A stretch of DNA of 64,000 bases from Blastococcus saxobsidens DD2 (GCF_000284015.1 NC_016943.1:2273541-2337540); one strand, 5' to 3'; counted from the stretch's first letter, positions 28,155 to 37,760 are shown. Program-made: numbers and translations. Notes: generated from the sequence alone by a model not told the origin.

Positions 28155-29984
28155 TCAGTCGCTGTCCAGGCCTTCCGTCAGGGTGCGGGCCACCGTCTCC
28201 AGCAGCGGGTGCGCCGGCAGGTCCTCGACCAGCACGGGCAGCGGCAGCGACCAGTTGGGTCGGTCGCCGGCGCCGGGCATGTTGGGCCGCCGTTGCTCGC
28301 CGACCGCGTCGTCGAGCGTGGCCGACAGCAACAGGGACGGCGCGGTCGCCAGCAGCGCATGCGCCTCCTCCACCGCCTGCTCCACCGTCGCGTCGTCGGA
28401 GAGCCCCGGGAGGTGCTCCAGCAGTGAGGTGCGGCCCCGCTCGAGCTCGTCGTCGGTGCCCGTGCCGTGCTCGCGCTGCTCGTCGACGTCGGCCTCGGTC
28501 CACAGCCCGGCCACGGTCGGCAGGTCGTGGGTGGTGATCGCGGCCATCGCCTCGGCCGGCCACTCCGAGGGCTCGTCGTCCTCGAACCACAGCAGCCGGT
28601 AGGAGAGCACCCCGTGCTCGGCCATCGCCTCGCGGACCCCCTCCTCGACGGTGCCGAGGTCCTCCCCGACCACCAGGGCCTGCGCCCGGTGGCTCTCCAG
28701 GGCGACGATGTTCAGCAGGTCCTCGGCGGGATAGCGGACGTAGGCACCGTCGGCGGCGCCGCTGTCGGCGGGCACCCACCACAGCCGGAACAGGCCCATG
28801 ACGTGGTCGATCCGCAGCCCGCCGGCGCCGGCCATGGTGGCGCGGATGGACTGGATGAACGGCTCGTAGTCCGCGTCGCGCAGCCGCCACGGGATCAGCG
28901 GCGGGGACCCCCAGTCCTGACCGGCCGAGTTGAACGCGTCCGGCGGTGCGCCGACGCTCACGCCGTCGGCCAGCACCTCCTGCCACGCCCAGGCGTCGGC
29001 GCCGCCGCCGGCGAAGCCGATCGGCAGGTCCTGGATGACGGTCATGCCGTCGGTGGCGGCGGTGAACTGCAGCTCCAGCGCCCACTGCAGCCAGGCGTGG
29101 AACGCGACGACAGCGCCGTGCTGCTCGGCATAGGTGGTGACGCCGGGGCCGTCGGGCCGGCGCAGCTCGGCCGGCCAGGTGTGCCAGTCGGCGCCGTGCG
29201 CCTCGGTGATCGCGGCCCAGGTCGCCCAGTCCTGCAGCGTCTGCCCCTGCGCCTCGCGCCAGCGCACGAACGCCTCCCCACCGCCGTGGGCGAAGAAGAT
29301 CCGCATGAGCACTTCGCGCTTGCGGGCCCAGATCGCGTCCCGGTCGATCAGCGGCCCGTCGGAGAGCGCGCGGCCGGCGTCCTCCTCCAGGTCCACGGCG
29401 TCGGCACCGGGTACCTCGCTCACCCGCAGGTAGATCGGGTTCTGGAACCGGCGGGTGGCCGGCAGGTAGGGGCTCGCCTCCTGCTCCTGGATCGGTGCGA
29501 CGGCGTGCAACGGGTTGATCAGCACGAACCCGGCGCCCTGGTCGGCGGCCATCCGCCGGATGGTCCGGAGATCGCCGAGATCGCCGATGCCCCAGCTGTC
29601 CCGGCCACGGGCGGCGTAGAGCTGCACGGTCCAGCCCCACGCGCGGTCCTCGGGCAGCCAGCAGCGGCCCGGCGAGACGATCAGCCGCCGCCGCCGGCCC
29701 TCGGGCGACTGCAGCCAGTGGTAGCCGAGCGGGAAGCCCGCGGGCAGCTCGCCGTCGATGTGCCGCACCTCGCCGTCCTCGCAGACGACGTCGGCCTCGT
29801 CGACCTCCAGCGCGTCGCCGGGCCGGGCGACGATGGGCGCCCGGTCGTCCAGATCCGCGGGTGGCTCCCCGATGACCGCCCGCAGCGTGTCGATGGTCGT
29901 CTGGGCTACCTGGTGCTCCGCGTCGAGCGCATCGATCCAGCTCGCATCGATGCCCCAGTCGTCGGTGGTCGGCTTCGCATTCAC
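28155..29984 (-). CDS. malQ: 4-alpha-glucanotransferase (amylomaltase, GH77)
   Basis: The 609-residue enzyme transfers maltodextrin segments and acts in glycogen/maltose metabolism. GH77 motifs are the nucleophile Asp in LRIDHVMGLFRLWWVP, the acid/base Glu in VVGEDLGTV, and the third Asp in ITTHDLPTVAGLW; SPYLPATRRFQNPIYL is the family substrate-binding segment. It is shorter than the roughly 700-residue actinobacterial form because the N-terminal beta-sandwich is reduced. GAGGAT lies 6 bases before GTG 29984, so the transcript is probably leaderless. Confidence 0.92.
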   Translation of the reverse strand: MNAKPTTDDWGIDASWIDALDAEHQVAQTTIDTLRAVIGEPPADLDDRAPIVARPGDALEVDEADVVCEDGEVRHIDGELPAGFPLGYHWLQSPEGRRRRLIVSPGRCWLPEDRAWGWTVQLYAARGRDSWGIGDLGDLRTIRRMAADQGAGFVLINPLHAVAPIQEQEASPYLPATRRFQNPIYLRVSEVPGADAVDLEEDAGRALSDGPLIDRDAIWARKREVLMRIFFAHGGGEAFVRWREAQGQTLQDWATWAAITEAHGADWHTWPAELRRPDGPGVTTYAEQHGAVVAFHAWLQWALELQFTAATDGMTVIQDLPIGFAGGGADAWAWQEVLADGVSVGAPPDAFNSAGQDWGSPPLIPWRLRDADYEPFIQSIRATMAGAGGLRIDHVMGLFRLWWVPADSGAADGAYVRYPAEDLLNIVALESHRAQALVVGEDLGTVEEGVREAMAEHGVLSYRLLWFEDDEPSEWPAEAMAAITTHDLPTVAGLWTEADVDEQREHGTGTDDELERGRTSLLEHLPGLSDDATVEQAVEEAHALLATAPSLLLSATLDDAVGEQRRPNMPGAGDRPNWSLPLPVLVEDLPAHPLLETVARTLTEGLDSD

Positions 29985-30142
29985 CGGTCGATCCTCGCCG
30001 GGGTGCGGTGCGCCCGCAGTTCGGGCCGGCGTGGTCCAGGTCTCCTCCGGTGGGCTCCCGCCACCGCGGTGGGGGATGCTGCGGGTCTGCCTGGGACCGC
30101 GCCTCGCGGGTGGTGCGCTCCTCGACCGGGAAAGGAGGCGGT

Positions 30143-30544
30143 GTGCCGTCGCTGCAGCTCGACCTCCCGCTCCGCATGGACCTCGACACCAAGAGGTCCC
30201 TGGCCAGGCAGATCGGATCGGTCTACGCCGAGGTGATGGAGGTCCGGCCCGAGTTCATCACCGTCTCGATCCACGACCTCGGGCCCGGTGGCGTGTGGCG
30301 GTGCGGGCCGGAGGATCCCGAACCGGCGGGACTGGTGATGTGCGACGTCCGCGCCGGCCGGCCGGTCGCGACGCGGGAGATCCTCGCCCGCCGGATCGTC
30401 GACGTGTGCGTCCGGATCTGCGGTCTGGAGGAGCGCCGGCTCAAGGTGGAGTTCACCCAGCACTCCGGGGACGAGATGTTCCACCCCCAGTTCGGTGGAT
30501 TCGCCCCGGACTGGGCGCCCGACGCGGGGCAGGGAGCCGGCTGA
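30143..30544 (+). CDS. Tautomerase-family protein with N-terminal proline
   Basis: The 133-residue protein starts at GTG 30143, which is followed directly by Pro; after Met removal Pro1 would be the catalytic base, the hallmark of the 4-oxalocrotonate tautomerase superfamily. PSLQLDLPLRMDLDTKRSLA resembles the family N-terminus, and a conserved Arg pair lies near residue 70. GGAGG precedes the GTG by 4-5 bases. At about 130 residues it fits the fused-subunit (cis-CaaD/MSAD-like) size class. The substrate is unknown. Confidence 0.75.
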   Translation: MPSLQLDLPLRMDLDTKRSLARQIGSVYAEVMEVRPEFITVSIHDLGPGGVWRCGPEDPEPAGLVMCDVRAGRPVATREILARRIVDVCVRICGLEERRLKVEFTQHSGDEMFHPQFGGFAPDWAPDAGQGAG

Positions 30545-30600
30545 GCGGACCGCCACCGGACGCGCGCCCCGAGGGCGACGGCCGCCCCGGGCGTGCGGGA

Positions 30601-30868
30601 TCAGGCCACGACCTCCCGCACGGCCTCCTCGTACCAGGCTGTCGGGAGCAGCCACCAGCACCTGCGGGATGATCCGCTCCCGGAGCAGGCCGCCCTGTGC
30701 GTACCGCCCGGTGGAGGTGAAGCCGTACCCGACCACCTGCTTCCCGTCGCGGATCTCGTGGGGGAGAGCGCCAGGACGCTGACGGTCATCTTCGAGAAGT
30801 TGATGAACGCGTCGGACATGTCCGCTTCGATGGGGACGGTCTTTCTCGCGGACGTCGACGATGCGCAC
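30601..30868 (-). pseudogene. Frameshifted, truncated remnant of a tartrate-dehydratase-like enolase-superfamily gene
   Basis: Joining two reading frames gives VRIVDVREK, then TVPIEADMSDAFINFSKMTV, then EIRDGKQVVGYGFTSTGRYA and QGGLLRERIIPQVL. This matches, from memory, the N-terminus of D(-)-tartrate dehydratases and relatives (mandelate racemase superfamily). There is an apparent extra base after GAGAAA (about 30849) and a second shift near 30779. Only about 75 of roughly 390 residues remain; the metal-binding barrel is missing. It lies beside a tricarboxylate-type uptake locus, which suggests loss of a formerly linked catabolic enzyme. Confidence 0.7.
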
Positions 30869-31034
30869 GGACTCCGACCTCTCTGGACGACGGGGCCGTC
30901 GGTGCGTGGCCCGCGGCGTGGACGGCGAGCCCACGACGAAGGCTGGCGGGGCGCCGGGGACGGATGCGGTCAATTCGTGACCCACTCGGCGACCGGACGG
31001 CTGGCACCGGCTCCCTGCGGGGCACACTGGCCGC

Positions 31035-32669
31035 GTGAGCAGGCCCGACCTCCCGCTGCGGCGGCGTTCCCGGCCGACGAGCCTGGCCCGCCAGCTGCTG
31101 GTCCTGCAGGGCCTGGTGGTCGCCGTCATCGTCCTCACGGCGACGGCCATCGCCTACGTCAACGCGCAGCGAACGGCGCAGCACGACGCCGAGGTGCAGG
31201 CGACGGCGATCGTGGCCGCACTGGCCAACTCGCCCCTGGTGATCGACGAGGTGACCGGTCCGCGGCCGACCGAGGTGCTGCAGCCCTACGTGGAGGCGGT
31301 GCGCAGGGACACCGGCACCTCGTTCATCACCGTGTTCGCCCCGGACCGGACGCGCTACACCCATCCCGACCCGTCCCAGATCGGCCGGTCGTTCATCGGC
31401 ACGATCGAGCCGGCGCTGGCCGGCCGGACCTTCACCGAGACGTACACCGGCACCCTGGGGCCGTCGGTGCGGGCCACGGGACCGATCATCGATCGGGACG
31501 GCGACATCGTCGGGCTGGTCTCGGCAGGGATCACGCTGGACGAGATCGGGGTGGATCTCGCCCGTGCGCTGCCCGGGATCCTCGGCACCGGGCTGGTCAC
31601 CCTCGCCGTCGGGGGTACTGGCAGCTGGCTGATCAGCCGGCGGCTCCGGCGGCAGACGCGCGGTCTGGGGGCCCCCGCCCTCGCCCGGATGCTCGACTAC
31701 TACCAGGCCGTCCTGCACGCGGTGCGCGAAGGGCTGCTGGTCGTCGACGGGGACCGGCGGGTGCAGCTGGTCAACGACGAGGCGCGCCGCCTGCTGTCCC
31801 TCGACGCCGACACGAGCGGGCGGCACGTCGGCGAGCTGGGCCTGTCCGAGGACCTCACGGAGACGCTGTGGCGGCAGCAGCAGACGGTCGACGAGGTGCA
31901 CGTGAGCGGGGGCCGGGTGCTGGTGGTCAACCAGGTGCCGGCCCGCGCCTCGGGGACCTCGGCCGGCGTCGTGGTGACCCTGCGCGACCACACCGAGCTG
32001 CAAGCGCTCACCGGCGAGCTGGACAGTGTGCGTGCGTTCGCGGAATCCCTGCGGGCGCAGGCCCACGAGGCGGGAAACCGGCTGCACACCACGGTCTCCC
32101 TGATCGAACTGGGCCGGGAGCAGGACGCCGTGGAGTTCGCCACCGCCGAACTCGCATCGGCCCAGCGGCTGACCGACCGGGTGGTCGACGCCGTCGAGGA
32201 ACCGGTGCTCGCGGCGCTGCTGCTGGGCAAGTCCGCGACGGCGCACGAGCGGGGGGTGCGGCTCGAGATCGACCCGGGCACCGCCGTGGCGGCGACCGGC
32301 ATCCCCAGCGGCGAGCTGGTCACCATCGTCGGGAACCTGCTCGACAACGCCATCGACGCCGCGCTCGCCGGCGAGCCTCCGCGCGAGGTCCAGTTCGCCG
32401 CCTGGGTCGACCACGACCGCCTCGAGATCCGCGTGGAGGACAGCGGTCCGGGTCTCACCGAGCAACAGGTGCCGCGGGTGTTCGAGCGGGGGTGGACGAC
32501 CAAGGAGGGCGGCGACATGCCTGCCGGGGGGCCCGGACGGGGTCTCGGCCTGGCGCTCGTCGCCCAGGCGGTCCGTCGCAACGGAGGGTCGGTCACCGTG
32601 CGGCCGGGACCCGGAGCGCAGTTCGCCGTCTCGTTGCCGGTCCGCACCCCCGCGGAGAGCACGGCGTGA
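31035..32669 (+). CDS. CitA/DcuS-type sensor histidine kinase
   Basis: The 544-residue kinase has a first membrane helix (about 18-43), an extracytoplasmic single-Cache (PASp) domain with RYTHPDPSQIGRSF, a second helix (about 180-200), a cytoplasmic PAS domain, a SpoOB-type phosphoacceptor region (LRAQAHEAGNRLHTTVSLIE) and a HATPase domain (NLLDNAIDAAL, DSGPGL, GRGLGLALV). This is the architecture of citrate and C4-dicarboxylate sensors. CACACT lies 6 bases before GTG 31035. It is translationally coupled to the response regulator and precedes the TctCBA genes, which it probably controls. Confidence 0.92.
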   Translation: MSRPDLPLRRRSRPTSLARQLLVLQGLVVAVIVLTATAIAYVNAQRTAQHDAEVQATAIVAALANSPLVIDEVTGPRPTEVLQPYVEAVRRDTGTSFITVFAPDRTRYTHPDPSQIGRSFIGTIEPALAGRTFTETYTGTLGPSVRATGPIIDRDGDIVGLVSAGITLDEIGVDLARALPGILGTGLVTLAVGGTGSWLISRRLRRQTRGLGAPALARMLDYYQAVLHAVREGLLVVDGDRRVQLVNDEARRLLSLDADTSGRHVGELGLSEDLTETLWRQQQTVDEVHVSGGRVLVVNQVPARASGTSAGVVVTLRDHTELQALTGELDSVRAFAESLRAQAHEAGNRLHTTVSLIELGREQDAVEFATAELASAQRLTDRVVDAVEEPVLAALLLGKSATAHERGVRLEIDPGTAVAATGIPSGELVTIVGNLLDNAIDAALAGEPPREVQFAAWVDHDRLEIRVEDSGPGLTEQQVPRVFERGWTTKEGGDMPAGGPGRGLGLALVAQAVRRNGGSVTVRPGPGAQFAVSLPVRTPAESTA

Positions 32670-33334
32670 TCCGGGTCCTGGTGGTGGAGGACGAGCCGGT
32701 CGCCGCCGAGGCGCACCGCACCTACGTCGACCGCACGGCCGGGTTCAGCACCGCCGCGGTCGCCGGCACGGGGGCGCGCGCCCTCGACGCGCTGGCCCGC
32801 ATGCCGGTGGACCTGGTGCTGCTGGACATGAACCTGCCCGACACGCACGGCGTCGAGCTCTGCCGGCGGATCCGGGCCGCCCGCCTCGACGTCGACGTCC
32901 TCGCCGTGACCTCGGCGCGGGAGCTGGCCACCGTGCGCGCTGCCGCGGCGCACGGAGTCGTCGGCTACCTGCTCAAGCCGTTCACGTACGCGGCGCTGCG
33001 CGACCGGCTGCGGGCCTACGCCGACTACCGCGACCGGCTGCCCGCGGACGGCGACGCGACGGGCCAGGAGGACGTCGACCGGGCACTGGAGGGCCCCCGA
33101 CCGCAGCGGCAGGCGTCGCTCCCGAAGGGCATGCATCCCCAGACCCTCGATGCCGTGGTGGCCGTGCTCCGCGCCGCCGGCGGGCGGTCCGCCGCCGAGA
33201 CGGCCGCCGAGACGGGCACCTCCCGGATCACCGCCCGCCGCTACCTCGAGTACCTCGCCGAGACCGGGCTGGCCACCCGCACCCCCCGCTACGGCGGAGC
33301 AGGACGGCCGGAGACCGAGTATCGCTGGCGGTAG
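32666..33334 (+). CDS. CitB/DcuR-type response regulator
   Basis: The 222-residue regulator has a receiver domain (VVEDEPVAAEAH acidic pocket, phosphoacceptor Asp in LVLLDMNLPD, Lys in YLLKPF) and a C-terminal DNA-binding region with the HTH SAAETAAETGTSRITARRYL. It is the partner of the overlapping sensor kinase (GTGA). The expected target is the transporter operon just downstream. Confidence 0.92.
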   Translation: MIRVLVVEDEPVAAEAHRTYVDRTAGFSTAAVAGTGARALDALARMPVDLVLLDMNLPDTHGVELCRRIRAARLDVDVLAVTSARELATVRAAAAHGVVGYLLKPFTYAALRDRLRAYADYRDRLPADGDATGQEDVDRALEGPRPQRQASLPKGMHPQTLDAVVAVLRAAGGRSAAETAAETGTSRITARRYLEYLAETGLATRTPRYGGAGRPETEYRWR

Positions 33335-33429
33335 CCGTGTACAGAATGGACGAAATGTCGTTCAGGTCACACGGGTGGTGCAAGGTTCACGCGTCCGGAA
33401 CCGGTCCGCGATCTCGAAGGGTTCCCTCC

Positions 33430-34500
33430 ATGTCCCTGCACCACCTCAACGACGCCCTCGCGCGCCCGCGCTCGGCTCGACCCGGCGTCGGCCGGTACTC
33501 CCGCCTGGCCGGCCTGGCCACTGCCTCCCTGGTGCTCGCCGCCTGCGGCGGTGGGGGCGGTGCCGGCGGTGAGGAGGACCCCGCGGCCGCGGAGGCCTTC
33601 CCGGAGGACGACATCACCTTCGTCGTGCCGTTCTCGGCCGGTGGGCCGACCGACACGGTGACCCGCCTGGTCGCCGAGCCGATCGCCGAGGAGCTGGGCG
33701 GCAACGTGGTCGTCCAGAACGTCGAGGGTGCCGGCGGCACCATCGCGGCCGGCCAGGTCGCGGCGGCGAACCCGGACGGCTACACGGTGCTGATGCACCA
33801 CATCGGCATGTCGACCGCGCCCTCCCTGTACGCCGACCTGCCGTACGCGCCGCTCGAGGACTTCGAGCCGCTGGGCCTGGTCACCCAGGTGCCGATGACG
33901 ATCGTGGCGCGCAGCGACTTCGAGCCGCAGACGATGGAAGAGCTCGTCGAGTACGTCCAGGCGAACGCCGGCGACATCACGCTGGCCAACGCCGGCATCG
34001 GTGCCGCCTCCCACCTGTGCGGTCTGCTCCTGCAGGAGGCCCTGGGCGTGGAGCTGACCGAGGTCCCCTACGAGGGCACCGGCCCGGCGCTGCAGGACCT
34101 GGTGGCCGGCGAGGTCGACCTGATGTGCGACCAGACCACCAACACGACCGGGCAGATCCAGGCCGGCCAGATCAAGGCCTACGCCGTCACCACGCCCGAG
34201 CGCGTCGAGGCCCTCCCCGACCTGCCCACCACCGAGGAGGCCGGGCTCGAGGAGCTCCAGGTCGGCGTCTGGCACGGCTTCTACGCCCCGGCCGGGACGC
34301 CGGAAGGGATCCAGGAGAAGCTCTCCGCGGCGATCCTGACGGCCCTGGAGGACGAGAACGTGATCAGCCAGCTCGGTGAGCTCGGTGCTGCTCCGTACAG
34401 CCAGGAGGAGGCCACTCCCGAGGCGCACCGTCAGCTCCTCGAGAACCAGATCGAGCTCTGGCAGCCGATCATCGAGGCGGCCGGCGTCTCGGCGGACTGA
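33430..34500 (+). CDS. tctC: Tripartite tricarboxylate transporter substrate-binding lipoprotein (TctC family)
   Basis: The 356-residue binding protein has a signal peptide with lipobox LAAC near residue 40, a Gly-rich linker, then the Bug/TctC fold: FVVPFSAGGPTDTVTRLV, VVVQNVEGAGGTIAA, NPDGYTVL and the ligand loop VPYEGTGPALQDLVAGEVD. It captures a carboxylate outside the cell for TctAB. ATG 33430 is chosen because it gives a normal signal peptide; a GTG 93 bases upstream is unlikely. The ligand cannot be fixed from sequence; the neighbouring remnant suggests tartrate-like acids. Confidence 0.92.
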   Translation: MSLHHLNDALARPRSARPGVGRYSRLAGLATASLVLAACGGGGGAGGEEDPAAAEAFPEDDITFVVPFSAGGPTDTVTRLVAEPIAEELGGNVVVQNVEGAGGTIAAGQVAAANPDGYTVLMHHIGMSTAPSLYADLPYAPLEDFEPLGLVTQVPMTIVARSDFEPQTMEELVEYVQANAGDITLANAGIGAASHLCGLLLQEALGVELTEVPYEGTGPALQDLVAGEVDLMCDQTTNTTGQIQAGQIKAYAVTTPERVEALPDLPTTEEAGLEELQVGVWHGFYAPAGTPEGIQEKLSAAILTALEDENVISQLGELGAAPYSQEEATPEAHRQLLENQIELWQPIIEAAGVSAD

Positions 34501-34579
34501 CCGACGAACTGACCCACTGGTGGCGGTGGGGCGGCCGCGGCCGCCCCACCGCCGTCCTGGATCCAGGAGGGACCTCGCT

Positions 34580-35041
34580 GTGAACATGCACGGGGCCCGC
34601 AAGGACCTCCTTGCGGGCGCGGTGTTCGTCGGCTTCGGGTTGGCGTTCGCCATCACCGCCAGCACCTACGAGGTCGGCAGCGCACTGCGCATGGGGCCGG
34701 GCTACTTCCCGCTCGTGCTGGGCAGCGTGCTGGTGCTGCTCGGCATCGCCATCGCCGTCAAGGCGTTCGTCGCCCGTGAGGGCGACGACCTCGGACCCGT
34801 GCCGTGGAGGGCACTGGTCCTGCTGGTAGCCGCTCTCCTCTTCTTCGGCTACACCGTGCGGGGGCTGGGGCTGATCCCGTCGATGCTGGTGACGGTTTTC
34901 CTGACGGCGATGGCCGGGCGCAACGCCCGCGTGATCCCGTCCGCGGTGGTCGCCGCCGCCCTGACCGCCCTGAGCATCCTGATCTTCGTCATCGCGCTGC
35001 AGCTGCGGCTGCCGTACTTCGGCTTCTGGCTGCAGGGCTGA
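34580..35041 (+). CDS. tctB: Tripartite tricarboxylate transporter small membrane subunit (TctB family)
   Basis: The 153-residue protein has four predicted membrane helices (for example AGAVFVGFGLAFAITAS, YFPLVLGSVLVLLGIAIAV, ALVLLVAALLFFGYTV). The GPGYFPLVLG motif is typical of TctB. GGAGGG lies about 9 bases before GTG 34580; ATG 34586 is an alternative. It sits between the binding protein and the large subunit, the standard order. Confidence 0.9.
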   Translation: MNMHGARKDLLAGAVFVGFGLAFAITASTYEVGSALRMGPGYFPLVLGSVLVLLGIAIAVKAFVAREGDDLGPVPWRALVLLVAALLFFGYTVRGLGLIPSMLVTVFLTAMAGRNARVIPSAVVAAALTALSILIFVIALQLRLPYFGFWLQG

Positions 35042-35048
35042 TCGGCCG

Positions 35049-36554
35049 ATGGACATCCTGCAGAACCTCGGCCTCGGGTTCGAGACGGCGTTCACGCCGA
35101 TCAACTTGCTCTTCGCGTTCATCGGGGTCGCGCTCGGCACCGCGGTGGGAGTGCTGCCGGGCATCGGTCCGACGGCGACCATCGCCATGCTGCTGCCGAT
35201 CACCTTCGGCTTCGAGCCGGTCACCTCGCTGATCATGCTGGCCGGCATCTACTACGGCGCCCAGTACGGCGGGTCGACCACCGCCATCCTGATCAACCTG
35301 CCGGGTGAGTCCTCGGCGGCGGTGACCGCGATCGACGGGCACCAGATGGCCAAGCAGGGCCGGGCCGGCCCGGCGCTGGCCACGGCCGCGCTGGGCTCCT
35401 TCTTCGCCGGGACGGTGGGCACGCTCGCCCTGGCCCTGTTCGCGGTCCCGATTTCCAAGGCCGCCCTGTTGTTCGGGGCGCCGGAGTACTTCTCGCTGGT
35501 GGTCCTGGGGCTCATCGCCTCGATCGCCCTCGCGCGCGGGTCGGTGCTCAAGGCCTTGGCGATGATCGTGCTCGGGCTGCTGCTCGGCACGGTGGGTCAG
35601 GACCTCGGCTCCGGCACCCCGCGGTTCACCTTCGGCCTTCGCGAGCTGTACGCCGGCCTCGACTTCGTGGCCCTGGCCGTCGGCCTGTTCGGCGTCGCGG
35701 AGATCCTCCGCAACCTCGAGGGGGACATCACCCGCAGCGTCATGGTCAAGAAGGTCAAGAACCTCTGGCTCACCAAGGACGACTTCCGCCGGATCCGGGG
35801 CCCGGTGCTGCGCGGCACCGGCCTGGGCACCGTGCTGGGCGTGCTCCCGGGCGCAGGGCACGTGCTCGCCTCGTTCGTCTCCTACTCGGTGGAGAAGCGG
35901 GTGTCCAAGCGCCCGGAGGAGTTCGGCACCGGCGCCATCGAGGGCGTCGCCGGCCCGGAGTCGGCGAACAACGCCGCTGCGCAGACCCAGTTCGTGCCGC
36001 TGCTGACCCTCGGGCTGCCGGTCAGCCCGATCATGGCGCTGCTGCTCGGCGCCTTCATCATCCAGGGGATCGTGCCCGGCCCGAACGTCATCACCGACGA
36101 ACCCGAGCTGGTCTGGGGCCTCATCGCGTCGATGTGGATCGGCAACTTCTTCCTCGTCCTGCTGAACCTGCCGCTCATCGGGCTGTGGGTGAAGATGCTG
36201 ACGATCCCCTACCGGATCCTCTTCCCGGCGATCATCGCGTTCGCGTCGATCGGCACCTTCTCCATCAACCGCAACCCCTTCGACGTCTACGCGATCGCGT
36301 TCTTCGGCGTCCTGGGGTACATCCTGATCAAGCTCGGCAACGAGCCGGCTCCGCTGCTGCTGGGCTTCGTGCTCGGGCCGCTGCTGGAGACCTACCTGCG
36401 CCGCGCGCTGATCATCTCCGACGGGGACCCGACCGTCCTCGTCACCCGGCCGATCTCCCTGGTGCTCCTGCTCCTCGCCGTAGGCGCCTTCGCGCTGGCC
36501 GTGCTCCCGTCGGTGCGCCGCAAGCGCGAAGAGGTGTTCGAGGAAGAGGACTGA
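35049..36554 (+). CDS. tctA: Tripartite tricarboxylate transporter large permease subunit (TctA family)
   Basis: The 501-residue permease has about twelve membrane segments and the two TctA signatures, GVLPGIGPTATIAMLLP near residue 35 and GVLPGAGHVLASFVSYSVEK near residue 260, plus GVAGPESANNAAAQTQFVPL. The second motif has GAGHVLA where many homologues have GxGxxxA. It forms the cation-coupled carboxylate channel with TctB. It begins 7 bases after tctB. The C-terminal tail is charged. Confidence 0.94.
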   Translation: MDILQNLGLGFETAFTPINLLFAFIGVALGTAVGVLPGIGPTATIAMLLPITFGFEPVTSLIMLAGIYYGAQYGGSTTAILINLPGESSAAVTAIDGHQMAKQGRAGPALATAALGSFFAGTVGTLALALFAVPISKAALLFGAPEYFSLVVLGLIASIALARGSVLKALAMIVLGLLLGTVGQDLGSGTPRFTFGLRELYAGLDFVALAVGLFGVAEILRNLEGDITRSVMVKKVKNLWLTKDDFRRIRGPVLRGTGLGTVLGVLPGAGHVLASFVSYSVEKRVSKRPEEFGTGAIEGVAGPESANNAAAQTQFVPLLTLGLPVSPIMALLLGAFIIQGIVPGPNVITDEPELVWGLIASMWIGNFFLVLLNLPLIGLWVKMLTIPYRILFPAIIAFASIGTFSINRNPFDVYAIAFFGVLGYILIKLGNEPAPLLLGFVLGPLLETYLRRALIISDGDPTVLVTRPISLVLLLLAVGAFALAVLPSVRRKREEVFEEED

Positions 36555-36600
36555 TCGCTTCCGGCAGGTCGCCGGCGACCTGCCCGCTGCGGCCGCGGGG

Positions 36601-37518
36601 TCAGGTGATCAGCGCCAGCCAGAGCGGCAGGGTGAGCAGCGCGGCCGTCGTCGCCGCGGACACCTGGGCGGCCACGAAGGTGCCGTTGCCGTTCATGCGC
36701 GCGGCCAGCACGTACGACGCCGTGGCGGGCGGGACGGCGGCGAAGGCGAGGACGACGAACCGCTGCTCGCCGTCCACGCCGAGGAGTGCGCAGAGCCCGA
36801 AAGCCACCGCCGGCACGGCGAGAAGCTTGACCGCCCCCAGGTAGCCGGCCATGAGCCGCTGTCCGCGCGGCAGGCCGCTCAGGCGAAGCGCGGCGCCGAC
36901 CGCCAGCAGTCCCAGCGGCACCGCCGCGGCGGCCAGCCGGGAGAGCGTCGCGTCGACCGGATCGGGGAGCGTCAGCCCGAGCAGGTTGCCGCTCAGGCCG
37001 GCCACGGTGGCGATGATCAACGGATTGCGGACGACCGCACCCAGGACGCCGAGACCGCGTCCGCCGCCGGCACCACCGGGCGCGCTCCGGGCCAGCGCCG
37101 TCACCGCCAGGACGTTCACCAGCGGGACGGTGACGCCGAGCAGGACCCCCATGAGCGCCAGGGCGGCCACCCCGAGGTCGTCGACCAGCGCCAGGGCGAT
37201 GAACGTGTTGAACCGGAACGCCGTCTGCCACCCCGAGGCCGCCGTCATCCGGTCGACGCCCGGCAGCCACCGGACCACCGCTCCGAGGAGGGCACCGGCT
37301 GCCGTGGCGCCCAGCGCGGCCAGGACGACCCCGCCGGAACCGGCGGCGGCGAGGTCCGCCGACAGCGTGGTGCGGAAGAGAAGGACCGGGAAGAGGACGA
37401 AGTAGACCAGGCGCTCGAGGTCGACCCAGAACTCCGGTGACCGCCAGGCGAACCGGCGCAGCAGCAGGCCGATGAGGAGGAGGGCGAACTCCGGCAGGAC
37501 CAGCGCAGCCGCGTTCAC
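36601..37518 (-). CDS. AEC-family transporter (auxin efflux carrier-like)
   Basis: The 305-residue membrane protein has two sets of about five helices, as in AEC carriers (VLPEFALLLIGLLLRR, ERLVYFVLFPVLLFRTT, GWQTAFRFNTFIALAL, RNPLIIATVAGLSGNLLGL). Bacterial members export or import organic acids such as malonate and malate, which fits the neighbouring tricarboxylate transporter; the substrate is inferred only. A TACGCT hexamer lies 6 bases before GTG 37518 and decides this start against longer frames. The gene is convergent to tctA. Confidence 0.85.
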   Translation of the reverse strand: MNAAALVLPEFALLLIGLLLRRFAWRSPEFWVDLERLVYFVLFPVLLFRTTLSADLAAAGSGGVVLAALGATAAGALLGAVVRWLPGVDRMTAASGWQTAFRFNTFIALALVDDLGVAALALMGVLLGVTVPLVNVLAVTALARSAPGGAGGGRGLGVLGAVVRNPLIIATVAGLSGNLLGLTLPDPVDATLSRLAAAAVPLGLLAVGAALRLSGLPRGQRLMAGYLGAVKLLAVPAVAFGLCALLGVDGEQRFVVLAFAAVPPATASYVLAARMNGNGTFVAAQVSAATTAALLTLPLWLALIT

Positions 37519-37760
37519 CGCTGGAGCGTAGCCAGCCGCAACGGGCGGCCCCGGACGCCCGCCGGTGCCCGGACCGGCGCCACGGACGACCGGCCGCCGC
37601 TGACCGGCCGGGACCACCCGGAACGGTGTCCCTCGGCACATCGCGGTCGCCCACAGCCGGAGGACGCGGCGCGGCATCACCGTGCGTGACGAGCTCGCCG
37701 GGGCGGCGTCCCGGGCATGCGGGGACGGTGCGCCTAGCGTGGCGGGCGAGGTGATGAGTC

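Noticed and set aside
28467..30236. Long plus-strand open frame (about 590 codons) opposite malQ
   Set aside because: Translation is compositionally biased and motif-free; malQ on the minus strand has GH77 catalytic motifs.
29981..31150. A 389-codon minus frame covering the tartrate-dehydratase-like fragment and the start of the kinase gene
   Set aside because: Only a short part of it resembles a protein family and this part needs two frame changes, so it was kept as a pseudogene rather than a gene.
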